Shown one piece after another: positions 11,927 through 22,438 of a stretch of DNA of 64,000 nt. Source of the stretch: Stemphylium vesicarium. Lineage: Eukaryota; Ascomycota; Dothideomycetes; Pleosporales; Pleosporaceae. Every line of letters begins with the position of its first letter. The stretch's first letter is position 1. The translations under genes were made by a program, and so were the position numbers. Under the pieces are notes generated by a model. That model had not been told where the DNA came from. It was given only the letters and a program-made list of their open reading frames with translations, and searched no databases. The DNA lies in the NCBI GenBank assembly GCA_004380135.1, contig QXCR01000123.1, positions 24,159 through 88,158 on the forward strand, read 5' to 3'.

Positions 11927-12545
11927 ATGGATCAAGATATTCACAACCTGCTCGAAGAGTACCTAAACACTGTCGACTTCACCCTCGCAAGCGGCCACAA
12001 TACGACGCCTATAAAAACGTCCGACGACTTTGTTAGCACACCGCCAGAGGAGAAAGACGTCGCTCAAGGCACGGAAAACCATGTCGCTGCTTTGATAAGA
12101 TATGCTCTAGATCAGGGGTTCCAAATACTGGTCAGTACGACTCACAGTAATGTACGGGGGAACTCGGTTGCAGGATCTCGAACTACAGTGTACGAGGTAT
12201 CCAAGGGTAGTGGAGAATACTGCGCGTGCGAGACTGAAGCATCTTCATTCCCTGTGCCGGTCGGATTCGGAACCTGAGGCTCAGTGGGACTATGTCGCGG
12301 AGATTGTGGAATGTGATGGGGGTGAGCGGCGGATGGTGTACTTGGATGGCAATGCAGCGGAGAGAAAGGTACAGGCTCTTGAAAGTCTTGTGGATGTTTT
12401 AAGAGGGATGGTGAGATATGTGAGAGGAGAAGAAGACGAAGAGAATGACGAGTCCACGGATACAAAGGAGGCACCCACGAGTGGCGATAAGATCTCATGC
12501 AAGGAGCTGATACGGGTAAGAGATAAGGATCGAGTTGTGGACTAG
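11927..12545 (+). CDS. Hypothetical protein, two exons
   Basis: Exons 11927-12130 and 12174-12545 give 191 residues. The 43-base intron has a GTCAGT donor, a CTCAC branch-like element and a TTGCAG acceptor. Splicing in phase 0 joins two open frames into one protein, which supports the model. An upstream in-frame codon would extend it, but 11927 is the first convincing ATG (MDQDIHNLLEEYLNTVDF). The N-terminal half is mildly acidic. The second half is helical and charged, with a Glu/Asp-rich stretch (RGEEDEENDEST) near residue 160. No known domain was recognised. It is divergent from the HET fragment and convergent with prp18, whose stop codon lies 142 bases downstream. Confidence 0.55.
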
Positions 12546-12687
12546 ACCTATTGAGATTGGGGTTGGAGTCGTGGGTGTGTATCGATGGAGGGGATAGCTA
12601 ACCAGCTGTTACGAGTGCTAGCACAAGGAGCGACATGGACGGCGTTCAGCACGTACACATGTGGAATGAAGATGGATTTCTGCTTAC

Positions 12688-13776
12688 TCAACCCATGAGT
12701 TGTAACTGATCCGTGGGCGGCCATCTCGTCTGCGCAAAACTTAGACATCTCTTGATACTTTGCAAATACTTCCTCGTCATCTCATCGCTCATAATGTGCG
12801 CCGCATTCTTGTCGCTCTCATGCAACTTCTCCCGTGCACTTCTCTCGTGGATACCCACCATGGTAACACCGATCGGCCACGCCGCTTTACCAATGCTGAG
12901 TCGGAGGTATCCATCGTTGGCATCGACGTAGCGGCGTTCTTGAGCGGCGTGCACGATTTCGACGACAGGCTCGATGATACTGTCTGGTAGGTCGAATTTC
13001 TCCAGCTTCTTGAACAGCGGCCGCATGTTCTCTCTGGCTTGGACCATGGCGGCGTAGGCTTGCTTGCCTTGGTAGCTTTCCTTTACTTCGGGGTCTCGAC
13101 GTAGGAGAGTCAAGTCCCATTCCTTGAGTACCATGGTGAAGTAGCTCGCCAGTTGCCGGAAGAGGAACTCCCGGCCTTCCTTGTCCTTTGGCACTTGGAG
13201 GCTGACCTTCATGTCCTTCTCCGGCACTAGTTGTAGGGTTGTCGGGATCGGACCGTCTGTCATGATGGCCGCCAGGCTGTCTGCGCCCACACGCTTCTTG
13301 TATCGTTTTAGGCGCTGCTTGTGTGGCTCTCCAAATAGTCGCGCGGGCTCGTCGAGGGATCTTAGCTTTGCCACCAGCTCTTCGTCGTCGATGTCTTCAT
13401 CGTCAGGGACCGGTGTGCCTTCTTCGTCGCCTTCCTTCTTCTTTGGCGGTAGGTCAGGTAGTCCCAGCCGCTTTCTTCTCTGCCTTTCTTCTACCTCTTC
13501 CTCTTCCTCTCTTATACGCTGTGACTCCTCAGCCATGCGCATGCGCTTTTCGCGCCGCTCAGCCTCCCTCTCTGCCTCATCTTCTTCTGCTTTTCGTTTC
13601 TTCTCCAACCGCTCTCGTTTGGCCTTTTCTGCGGCCTCTTGTTCGGCGATATATGCTGCTTGTCGTTGGGCTTCGATCTCGCTGCGTTTGAGGTACTTCT
13701 TGTCTTGCGATCCGGCGGGCGCACTGCTCTCTTTGCCCTTTTTTATTTGGGCAGACATGAGTTTTGCGAAATCCAT
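12688..13776 (-). CDS. prp18: Pre-mRNA-splicing factor Prp18
   Basis: A single-exon frame of 362 residues when started at the ATG of MDFAKLMSAQIKK, the typical Prp18 N-terminus. The open frame extends 103 codons further upstream, but that part lies over the divergent promoter and the start of the neighbouring gene and is not family-like. Order: a highly charged helical region (Lys/Glu/Arg, about 25-120), a PRP4-like motif (DEELVAKLRSLDEPARLFGE, about 145-165), then the helical Prp18 domain to the end, including SIGKAAWPIGVTMVGIHERS and the closing SIKRCLSFAQTRWPP. Prp18 acts with Slu7 in the second catalytic step of splicing in the nucleus. The length is normal for fungi. Confidence 0.95.
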   Translation of the reverse strand: MDFAKLMSAQIKKGKESSAPAGSQDKKYLKRSEIEAQRQAAYIAEQEAAEKAKRERLEKKRKAEEDEAEREAERREKRMRMAEESQRIREEEEEVEERQRRKRLGLPDLPPKKKEGDEEGTPVPDDEDIDDEELVAKLRSLDEPARLFGEPHKQRLKRYKKRVGADSLAAIMTDGPIPTTLQLVPEKDMKVSLQVPKDKEGREFLFRQLASYFTMVLKEWDLTLLRRDPEVKESYQGKQAYAAMVQARENMRPLFKKLEKFDLPDSIIEPVVEIVHAAQERRYVDANDGYLRLSIGKAAWPIGVTMVGIHERSAREKLHESDKNAAHIMSDEMTRKYLQSIKRCLSFAQTRWPPTDQLQLMG

Positions 13777-14062
13777 GGCGGAGAGCGTGCTTTCGATGTT
13801 CAGAGTGGCTTTGGGATGTTGCGACAAAAAGCGTGCAAGTAAATTGAAGAAGATGGGACCCGTCATGGGTTCGGCGCGCGGTGATTCGGCGCGCAATGGC
13901 ACTAGTGGAAGCTCTCCGCGTCGCGTACCTTCACTCACTCCCGCACCTACTCCGTCTTTTCGCAAAAAGCACCTGACGTCACTGTCGCAAGATCGTCTTA
14001 TAGTTTCGACATAGCGCATAAAGCTCATGTACCTGTAGCAATTGAAGGTTGCTGTATTCACC
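13777..14062. promoter_or_regulatory. Shared divergent promoter of prp18 and the SAP18 gene
   Basis: Only 286 bases separate the start codons of two oppositely transcribed genes, so both promoters must lie here or overlap the transcribed parts. I see no unambiguous TATA box, which fits housekeeping expression. Confidence 0.6.
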
Positions 14063-14923
14063 ATGGCTGCTCCAGCCTCGGCCAAGATTGACCGGCAAAC
14101 AACAACGCCTTTCCTGTTGCGCCTCTTCTTTAAGCAAGGCTCTTTTCACCGGTATGTGTCCTTTTGGTTCTTTGCGACCGTTATACTAAGGGTTTAAAGA
14201 CCAGATGAATTCGATCCAGCCCTCCCCCGCCTCCCAACCAATGTCCAAATCTACACATGGCAGAGCTGCAGTCTGCGCGAACTGTGTAAACTGCTGCTCA
14301 GCGCAGTACCGAGCATGCTGCCACAGCCTTACGCCGGATCACGCATCGCCTTTCGACTCGTGTACCCAGATACCCAAGGTTCAAACCGCCCGGGCATGCC
14401 GGGACGCTTCATATCACGAGACATAGGCTCTGTCATTATAGGCGCGCCATCGAGGAACGAGGACACAGGAATGGAAGGCGATGAGGGAGGAAGCGTGGCG
14501 GAAGCTCTCAAGCAGTTGGACGGCGACCCGGACAGGACTCTGGCAGACGTCAAGTTTCTCATCGGCGACTACATCGCATGCGCGATCCTCCCACCATTAC
14601 CCGACGGTAGCGTGCCAGCGGCGCCTCCACCAATGGCCGCAACAGGCAGGGGGCCGCCTCCAGGTCCATATGGTGGACGGGGAAGAGAAAACGGCTTTGG
14701 GGGACGGAGTGATTGGGGCGGCTACGGAAGGGGAGGAAGAGGTGGAGGCGGCAGATTCGACGACAGGTTTGATGACAGGAGACTAAGCGGAGGGGGTGTA
14801 CCCTCTGGAGAATGGAGAAGAGGTGAGGCGCCGCCGGACCGAGAGCCAGGCTTTGGTAGAGGAAGAGGGCGCGGCAGCGGAGACGACTGGCGCGACCGAG
14901 GTAGAGGTAGAGGACGATGGTAA
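14063..14923 (+). CDS. SAP18 (Sin3-associated polypeptide p18) with an RGG-rich tail
   Basis: Exons 14063-14151 and 14200-14923 encode 270 residues. The 48-base intron has a GTATGT donor, a perfect TACTAAG branch point and an AAG acceptor. Residues 1-140 form the SAP18 fold (KIDRQTTTPFLLRLFFKQG, VQIYTWQSCSLRELCKLLLS, SRIAFRLVYPD). From about residue 185 the protein becomes Gly/Arg-rich with many RGG/RGR elements to the last residue. SAP18 is part of the Sin3 histone deacetylase assembly and of the ASAP/PSAP complexes at exon junctions, in the nucleus. The tail is absent from the short animal protein and suggests RNA binding. The divergent partner is a splicing factor. Confidence 0.93.
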
Positions 14924-15500
14924 ATACGTCTCAGCTGCCAGTTCGGTTCCGCCTATTCAGCCCCAAGCGGTACCCCGAGAACATTTCAGCATCTTGTGCT
15001 CTGCGACGACAACAACAACAACGTCGAGGTTCAGACTCGCCTGGGCAGAAAATCCTTATAGGAAGACGTTGGTTGCGCAGTACAACAACAATTTCTAAAC
15101 TTCAGAGCAACATGGCTTGACTGGATATGCGTCGTCAGGCCTCGTGGCGCGTTGTTGGTGGTAATGTTGAGCGCACAAATGCGGATTGTACAATGTGATC
15201 ACACCGTTGCATCTGGTGGAATTCTGAATGGCCCTTGAAGATGCACATAATACCCGTAGGTGCACAAACTAATTCAGGTTCTTAATCCATTGTATTGGTT
15301 AGCCTGACTGTGGCGCAGGCGACAAAGTGGTACCTTCCTTAATCGCGTGAGCACGTGCGGGGCAAACAGCAGAGCCTGACCTCATCCAATCGCCGTTCAC
15401 TCACACCAACACCAGCATCACTCTTTTCGTTTCTTCAAACTGAAAACATCTCCCCCGCACAAACGAGCTCTCTGCATTTCTATCAGATCGTGACGCCGCC
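14924..15500. other. Intergenic, 577 bases
   Basis: It holds the 3' end of the SAP18 transcript and the promoter/leader of dml1. A short (CAA)n tract lies near 15006-15020. Nothing else was recognised. Confidence 0.5.
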
Positions 15501-17441
15501 ATGCACGAAATCGTGACTTTGCAGTTTGGCAAACAGAGTAATTATCTTGGCACGCACTTCTGGAACACACAGGTAAGTACAGTAACCCAAAAACTCATCA
15601 TAGACAGAGTTCCCCATGCGCATTGACGCTAAAATCACTCTAATGCACCCTCACTCGTCAGGCGTTGTTGGAGCAGGCTGCTCGTTCATTGTGCACTATC
15701 AATCACCGCTTCCTACGCAACGTCATTCACGGATCCCTATTGGTCTTCAGCGAAGCAACATTACTCCATCGTCTTTCTGACTTGTTTACAGGAATCTTAC
15801 TTCACATACCCACCCGAGGCTGAGTCTCCTGTTAACCATGACATACTTTTCAGACCAGGCGTCGCTCCCGATGGCTCGGATACTTTCACTCCACGAACCT
15901 TGATATACGATCTCAAGGGTGCTTTTGGAAGTATGAGAAAAATCAACGCGCTATATGAGGCCGAAGATGACAGGAGCATCTTGGATCAGAACGGTGTTTG
16001 GCCTTCCAAGCCTATTGTTCAGCGCGCGACTGAGACCATCCCTCAATCTGCATACCAAAAGCACCTCGATGCTGGTCTAGAGCCGCCACCGCTTGACACA
16101 TCCTCTGTTCGGTATTGGTCCGACTATAGTCGTGTCTACTATCATCCCAAGTCTATCGTTCAATTATCAGAGTTCGACGTCAACGACAAACTTATGCCGT
16201 TTGAAGACTGGGATGTGGGTATGGAGCTCTTCGAGAAGCTTGAGAGAGAGGTAGACCTGGTTGATCGCGACCTCCGGCCATTCGTTGAAGAATGTGATGG
16301 TATTCAAGGTCTGCAGATTTTCACTGGCGTCGACGATGCTTGGGGTGGCTGGGCCTCAGGATGGCTCGAAAGACTGAGAGACGAGTATGGGAAGATGAGC
16401 ATTTGGACGTGGGGCCTTGGTGACCACGGTGCCAACAACAAGATCCCAAGGGTACGCTCATTATCGCTGCTGGTGAAGGCAAAATCACTAACATTCGATA
16501 GGAGAAACGGCTCAAACAGATCGCCAACTCAGCCAAATCACTCCAAGTGCTGGGCGAGCAGTCTTCAGTCTACATACCGATATCAAACACTCCCGCTAAA
16601 ATGCCGAGCTACCTGAATTTTGATACGTCATCGCCATGGCACATTGCTGCTCTGCAAGCTGTGGGAGTGGAGAGCATGACCATCTCTTCTCGACTGAGAA
16701 CAACCTTAGGTGGACGAGGCACACTTCAAGACTTAGAGAATACAATCAACAGTACTGGAAAACGACGTATAGCGAAGTTGGAGATGAGCATCGCAGACCC
16801 CGATGTACTGTCAAACAAATCTTTAGACGCGGCTGAGTCCGCGGCGCAGGTTGGATCAATAACATCAAGACAGAAGAGCGAAGGCGACGACCAACTGGCG
16901 AACTTCGACATTGACGTTTTCAGCCGCGACTACCCTGCAGCTACGAGCCGAGCGAAGAAAGAGCACGTTTTTGGTAGGGCCGAGGCCTCCCGCGGAGATT
17001 GGACGTTATCTGAAAACAGCGAGCGCGATCCCCATGATAGGTGGGATAGCGGACCGGCAGTACAGAGGTATGTGTTTGTCGAGTATTCTTTCCAGCTGCG
17101 CGATGAAAGCGTTCACTAGTCACTTTATGCAACTTGGAAAAAGTCTCGCATAGTATATACTAACACTGTCCAGATTCACTGCTCCACTGCTTTTCCCCAT
17201 ACTTGATAGCTTCCCAAAATCCATTTTCGACGTAGGATCCGGTCATCCTCAAAAGCTTGCTGTTCACGCTGGGCTCACGACAAGTACTGCCGTGGCGGGA
17301 CAGATACGAGCAGTTGAGCAAATCGTCAAGCGACTGGTAAACATCGAAGAAAGAGAAGCTCTATGTAATGGCCTACAAGTCCTTGCAGAAGAGTACGATG
17401 AGGGTTGGGACAGCGGCTCTGAGAGCGACGACGACGACTAG
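15501..17441 (+). CDS. dml1: Dml1/Misato-type tubulin-like mitochondrial inheritance protein
   Basis: Four exons (15501-15572, 15792-16451, 16502-17067, 17174-17441) give 521 residues. The start reads MHEIVTLQFGKQSNYLGTHF, the classic Misato segment II opening, and the first splice joins NTQ to ESYFTYPPE exactly as in the family. Further landmarks are DLKGAFGSMRKINALYE and the segment VYYHPKSIVQLSEFDVND. The protein ends in an acidic tail (GSESDDDD). Introns are 219, 50, 106 and have GTAAGT, GTACGC and GTATGT donors; the 219-base first intron is long for this window. In yeast Dml1 is needed for mitochondrial DNA inheritance and partitioning; localisation here is inferred from the family. Confidence 0.93.
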
Positions 17442-19760
17442 TGAGCAAGCTGCTTGCGACGCTCTCTGCGAATCCCAGCGAGTCGTCACTCTAGTTGCCT
17501 TACTATTTGCGCTTTGCTCACTTTTATTTTGACATATCCTGCGCCATACATTTTCTTTCTGTGTATAGCGCTACTTCTCCCAGCCTGAATTACACGGCAT
17601 ACATCTCGAACCAGCCCGTTCCATCTGCCCAACAACAAGAAATAACAGGACTACCGTGTCACTGATTCAAAACACGCCATATGCAATTCTTCATGCACGG
17701 CTAAACACTATCGATCGAGCATGCGTTGATAGGATGGTTTCAATAATCCGCTCAGCCTAAGTTTCCGACCCGTTCTGCAACAGAATCACGGTTCCGAAGA
17801 AACGCCTCAGCTAGCAGTTGGTGGCCCGAGATGCAGAAAAAGCGAACTATCGCCACAAATCCATGTACGACCTAATATCGCCTATTGGACGTATAGCGCC
17901 GTATGCTGACATTGTGATGCATCAGTCATCTTGCCGATTACGTCAACAACTTCTAGTCAAATGGATCAGTCGACAAGACACGATGGCAGTAGCAGATTCC
18001 CGCCTTCGCACCCGGTCGCTAATGGCAAATTCAATGGTAAAATGACATAATTTTTGTCTTTGCTAACGAAGCGACTCCCTGCATGAACGCAAACGGGGTG
18101 TTGAGCATGGCCGTTCCGCTAGTTCACGTGGTGCGGATGAGCGGCCGCTCACAGACAGCATCGGCGAACGAGTGAGAAGCGATGCCGGAGCGAGCGGCAA
18201 CTCTGGTTCGTATGGTCAGAATTGCTATCGTTGAGGACCACCTATCTCTCAGACTCCGGGGCTTACCGGCTTAGGTGCATTTGCCTTCGTCAATAGTTCA
18301 AAGTGAGCCGTGCAATCAGCTCTGTACAGTAGAGCGGCAGCGGCAGCTTCTGCAGGAACCCTTCACGGCTTTCAGCTCGTGCGCAACCGGACTTTTAGCG
18401 CGAGAGAATGGTACTGAGGACTCCCACAGTTCGCATGGAGATCGATACATATTTACAAAAACTCCGAGTGGTACTGCGCGGGGTAGCGGGCACAAGCGAG
18501 CGTTGTGCGAGGTTGATGGGACGGTACCAGCCCTCAGTCAGCCCGCCAACCCCGCCATACATGCGACTTCATGATTTAGGAAATCACAGTTAACCATTTT
18601 GATGACTTGCATTATGATCATCATTTTCGGCGGTGGCAGGATCCAGTCATTAATGACACATCATGAACTCGGTCCCGCCACGCTACCAATGGTGGCAAGC
18701 GACTCCGATTATAGACACGAGAAGCTGTTTGGACTCACGAGCGGCATCTTGGGCTTTTACTACGCCAAAGATCTGCTAAATGCTGATCATGACGATATCA
18801 GGAGGTCGCGAGAGTGTCCAAACCCTCGCGCACACATGCGAACGACGATACAACGACGAAGCTCCATCAGGTACTAAACATAGGCATCAAGAAGCTGCTA
18901 TATCCCGAGAAACAACAGCGAAACACGAGGTCTTTTGGCTCGTGCGTCGCCCGTGAATGCGACGTATCGTGGTGTCATTTCGATCTCGTACAACGCACGT
19001 TTACCTCCGAGGACTGTACCCTTGGAACCGTCATGCTAATTGGCCCGCAGAAAGGAGTACGAAGCCGCGACCCTGGAAGTGTCTGACTGCCCACATCGGG
19101 ACCCAAGTCAAGATGACGTATCTCGTCCTATGCCGGCAAAATTGGGCGTAGTGGCTGGGATACAGCCGCAAGTTCCAAACTCTGATAACACCGCGTATTC
19201 TTGCATAGAGAGGTGGGCCGTGGTGTTCTCCTGTGGCTTACCATGCGCCTAATCCTGGAAAGCCCCATGCAGCCATCTCTCACCGAGTGTAGCCATTGGC
19301 TTACTACAAACCTTTTCATGTGCCGGTTGCTGGGGTAATTCTGACCAACTTTGTTCCTGGATCATGTTTACCGTTTTCAGCGAAACTCGCTCCGTGGCAT
19401 TTGGCCGACCCAATGCTACGAAGACAGCTAACGTGTGGAGACTACCAACCCAATGTCATTCCCGTAACTATGGGGAACGAACTCGGAACCCCCTCAGATT
19501 TCGTTAAAATTCTGTGACCCTGTCGTGGCTTTCCATGGATTGGACAGACCAAATGGCTGTTCAGGTGCGGAGATCCCGCCGCTGCTGAGAGTATAATAAG
19601 AGGTTTCTTGCGCTCGTTCTTATCCCAAGCCAAATCAAGCCTTCGATCTTCAACACAAGCAGCTCTCTCGCTACGGTTGCTTTATTACCTTCGCTTTACA
19701 ACTCTACTTTCTTGATCACTTCTTTGTTGTTTGATAACAACACCCGATCTCTAGAGCACT
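17442..19760. other. Gene-poor region, 2.3 kb, ending in the promoter of the wall-protein gene
   Basis: Short open frames only, none with a recognisable domain or splice-supported model. A TATA-like element (gtataataag) at 19591-19600 and a following pyrimidine-rich stretch to about 19750 look like the promoter and leader of the next gene. Confidence 0.5.
19591..19600 (+). promoter_or_regulatory. TATA-like element of the GPI-protein gene
   Basis: The sequence gtataataag lies about 165 bases before the ATG at 19761 and is followed by a CT-rich leader, a common arrangement for strongly expressed fungal wall-protein genes. Confidence 0.4.
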
Positions 19761-21428
19761 ATGAGGTACTCATTGGCGATGCTCGCCCTTGTGGGCGCTG
19801 TCTACGCTGCTCCCCATGGTGGTAGCTATGGTGGGCACGAGGGCGGTATGGGCCATGGTGGAGAGTCCATGAGCGGACACTCCATGAGCGGACACTCCAT
19901 GGGCGGAGAATCTGGTGCTGACTGGGGCGAATCTGAGGGAGGCTACATGCCCTCTGGAGTAGGTGATAGTAGTCAAAAGCCCCTCATTCTCAATGCTAAT
20001 AAGTAACAGTCTGGTTACGAGGAGGTTCCTCCTGAGGCTTCAAGCTCTCCTTGCGACAAAGACAGCAGCAGCATGCCCCCGGAGGTCACCTCCGTCATGT
20101 CCTCCATTATCTCGTCCCACACACCCCCGGTCATTACCGAGAGCTACCCGAGCCCCGAGGAATCTTCAAGCGTCCCACCTGTGGTCGAGACCAGCACTCC
20201 CTGCGATGAGTCCTCCACTAGCATCTATGTGCCACCGCCAACCTCAACTCCGGAGGTTCCAGAGGAGTCTTCCACCACCCCATGCGAGGAGTCGACTACC
20301 CCCTACGTACCACCACCGAGCTCAACTCCCGAAGTCCCAGAGGAGACTACTACTCCTTGTGAGGAGTCGACCACCGTCTACGTGTCGACCACCATCTACG
20401 TACCGCCCCCGAGCTCTACTCCAGAAGTACCAGAGGAATCTAGCACGACCCCATGCGAGGAGTCGACTACCATTTATGTGCCTCCTCCAAGCTCGACTCC
20501 TGAAGTCCCCGAGGAGTCTTCCACTACCCCATGTGAGGAGAGCTCCACGACGATCTATGTACCTCCACCAAGCTCGACTCCCGAGGTCCCAGAAGAGACT
20601 TCCACTCCCTGCCCCGAGAGTGAGACAATCGTCGTGCCGCCCCCAAGCTACACGCCCGAGGTTCCAGAGGAGACAACAGTTGTCAGTACGATCGTTGTTC
20701 CACCTCCTAGCTCTACCCCCGAGGTCCCTGAAGAGACATCAACACCTTGCCCTGAGTCTACCACCACCATTGTCGTCCCTCCCCCGGTCTCCACTCCTGA
20801 AGTGCCAGAGGTGACTTCGACTCCTTGCCCAGAGAGCTCCATGGTGCCTGAGGTTTCCACTTACCCAGTCGTTCCTCCCGTCATCACCGAATCGGTTCCT
20901 TACATTGAGAGCTCCAGCGCCGTCGTGCCCGCTCCATCGACTTACCCTGAGGTCCCACCCGTGATCACCGAGTCCGTCCCCGTTGCCGAGAGCTCTAGCG
21001 TTGTCGTCCCCGCACCATCAACCTACCCTGAAGTCCCACCTGTCGTTACCGAGTCTGTCCCCGTCGTCGAGAGCACCACTGTCGTAGTTCCCAAGGCATC
21101 TACATACCCTGAGGTGCCACCAGTGATCACTGAGTCTGTCCCCGTTCCCGAGAGCTCCACCGTTGTTGTCCCTGAAGCATCTACCTACCCCGAGGTACCC
21201 CCTGCTGAGGAGTCTTCCAGCGCCGTTGTTCCCCCCAAGTCTTCCGAGGTTCCTCCCTACGGCACTGCCTCTTCATCGGCTGCCTACATGCCCTCTGCCT
21301 CTTCATCGGCTGCCTACATGCCCTCTGCCTCTACCCCCGGTTACCCCGAGTACACCGGTGCCGCCGGTTCTACCAAGCCCGTGGCTGCCTTGATGGCCGG
21401 TGCCGCAGCTCTCGTCTACCTGGTTTAA
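19761..21428 (+). CDS. Secreted Pro/Ser/Thr-rich repeat protein with GPI-anchor signal
   Basis: Exons 19761-19958 and 20010-21428 encode 538 residues. The 51-base intron has a GTAGGT donor, a GCTAATAAG branch region and an ACAG acceptor, and joins MPSG to SGYEEVPPE. The start MRYSLAMLALVGAVYAA is a clean signal peptide. A Gly/His/Ser-rich segment follows, then about eight units built on STPEVPEE with C-containing spacers (TPCEES), then five units built on TYPEVPPVITESVP, then two AAYMPSAS units. The end (GAAGSTKPVAALMAGAAALV) is a GPI-attachment signal. The protein is probably heavily O-mannosylated and attached to the membrane or cell wall. Its exact function is unknown; adhesin-like or structural wall roles are possible. 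Confidence 0.88.
20223..20830 (+). repeat. Coding repeats, STPEVPEE type
   Basis: About eight degenerate coding units of roughly 20-27 codons, each containing the core STPEVPEE (one SYTPEVPEE, one STPEVPEV), spaced by PPPSS, TTPCEES and TIYV-type linkers. Unit spacing varies, which indicates past expansion and divergence. Confidence 0.8.
20860..21210 (+). repeat. Coding repeats, TYPEVPPVITESVP type
   Basis: Four full units and one partial unit of about 23 codons with the core TYPEVPPVITESVP followed by xxESSSxVVPxPS. They are less Cys-containing than the preceding array. Confidence 0.8.
21271..21330 (+). repeat. Perfect 30-base tandem duplication
   Basis: The 30 bases at 21271-21300 are repeated exactly at 21301-21330, encoding SSSAAYMPSA twice. 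Perfect identity implies a recent duplication, so allele length may vary between strains. Confidence 0.9.
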
Positions 21429-22438
21429 GCGACCTTAGTCATTGACCACACTCCTGCACAGGATGTACAACACACGCCTTTCCCTCTTCGCACTTTCATT
21501 AACGGCATACCTTTACTAAACCCCCTTTTTTAATACAAGCACATAACACGGTGGGGGCCGTGTGGGACATGGACAGGTTGCGCACAACGACATTCCCTTG
21601 TATTATCTAATGACTTTTTTCACTTCTTTTGGCGAAGCTGATGGCCATGGCGCTCTGTGTTCCTGGCCAGCCTGCGAGTTTTCTAGTCGCGGTAGCGACG
21701 AGCATTTATTGAAGTGTCTCTCTTCTACAACTGCGCGGAATGGTTTGGTGTAATTTCGGAAAAGTCTTGAGGGCGGCTCGTTGCTTTGAGCGTAGATAGC
21801 TTAGGTAGCTTGCAGTAGTAATTCATAATGGTGTTGAACAATTGTTTGTTGCGCGCTGTGGTGTTCGGCTTGTGACGCGTTCCTTTCCCGTTGCGGCGTG
21901 CCACACAGGTCACAGGCTTATCTTTGTGCCTTCCAAATCTAGGTTCCGTCTATGGTTTAACACGTCTGAAGTCATACGTTGAGGCTCGCGCAAAGAAGGG
22001 CTCAGAGCTCTTATGAAGCGGCTGCAAAAGGGCAATCGCGTGTATACACGCTAACGCCGCGTTCAACGAACTTTGATCTTACCCAGACGGGTATATTGAG
22101 CTACGTCATGCCGCAACACCCGTTCAGCCCTACCCGCCGCCCTCGCGTCACGTAAATCTCATGGCGTACGCAACTCCACCCCACATAGCCGCCTTGGACG
22201 CAGCCTGTCTAAACCCTACTGTAACAAAGATGGACGAACGCAGCGGGGGAAGGTTTCAGCCACCATCCCACCCTCCATCTTTCCCCATCCCCATCCCCAG
22301 TGCGCATCGCAAACCAGATCTCCCGATCGCAACAAGTCCATGAATCATCGATTCCCGCATCCAGCACGACCAATTGTCATCCCTCTGCATACACGCGCCG
22401 ATCTAACGCGCGACAACTTGCATACATAAGCGACAGCC
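21429..22438. other. Intergenic, 1.0 kb
   Basis: It holds the 3' end of the wall-protein transcript and the promoter of the next gene. No feature was recognised beyond short chance frames. Confidence 0.5.

Noticed and set aside
13181..14014. A 277-codon open frame on the plus strand
   Set aside because: It lies antisense to prp18, is Ser/Arg/Phe low-complexity, and has no family likeness. It is a shadow of the charged helical coding sequence.
17442..19760. A degraded transposon
   Set aside because: I looked for transposase or reverse-transcriptase motifs and terminal repeats in the translated frames and saw none.
19963..20814. A 283-codon Pro/Arg-rich frame
   Set aside because: It is a frame-shifted reading of the repeat region of the GPI-anchored protein, without a signal peptide.
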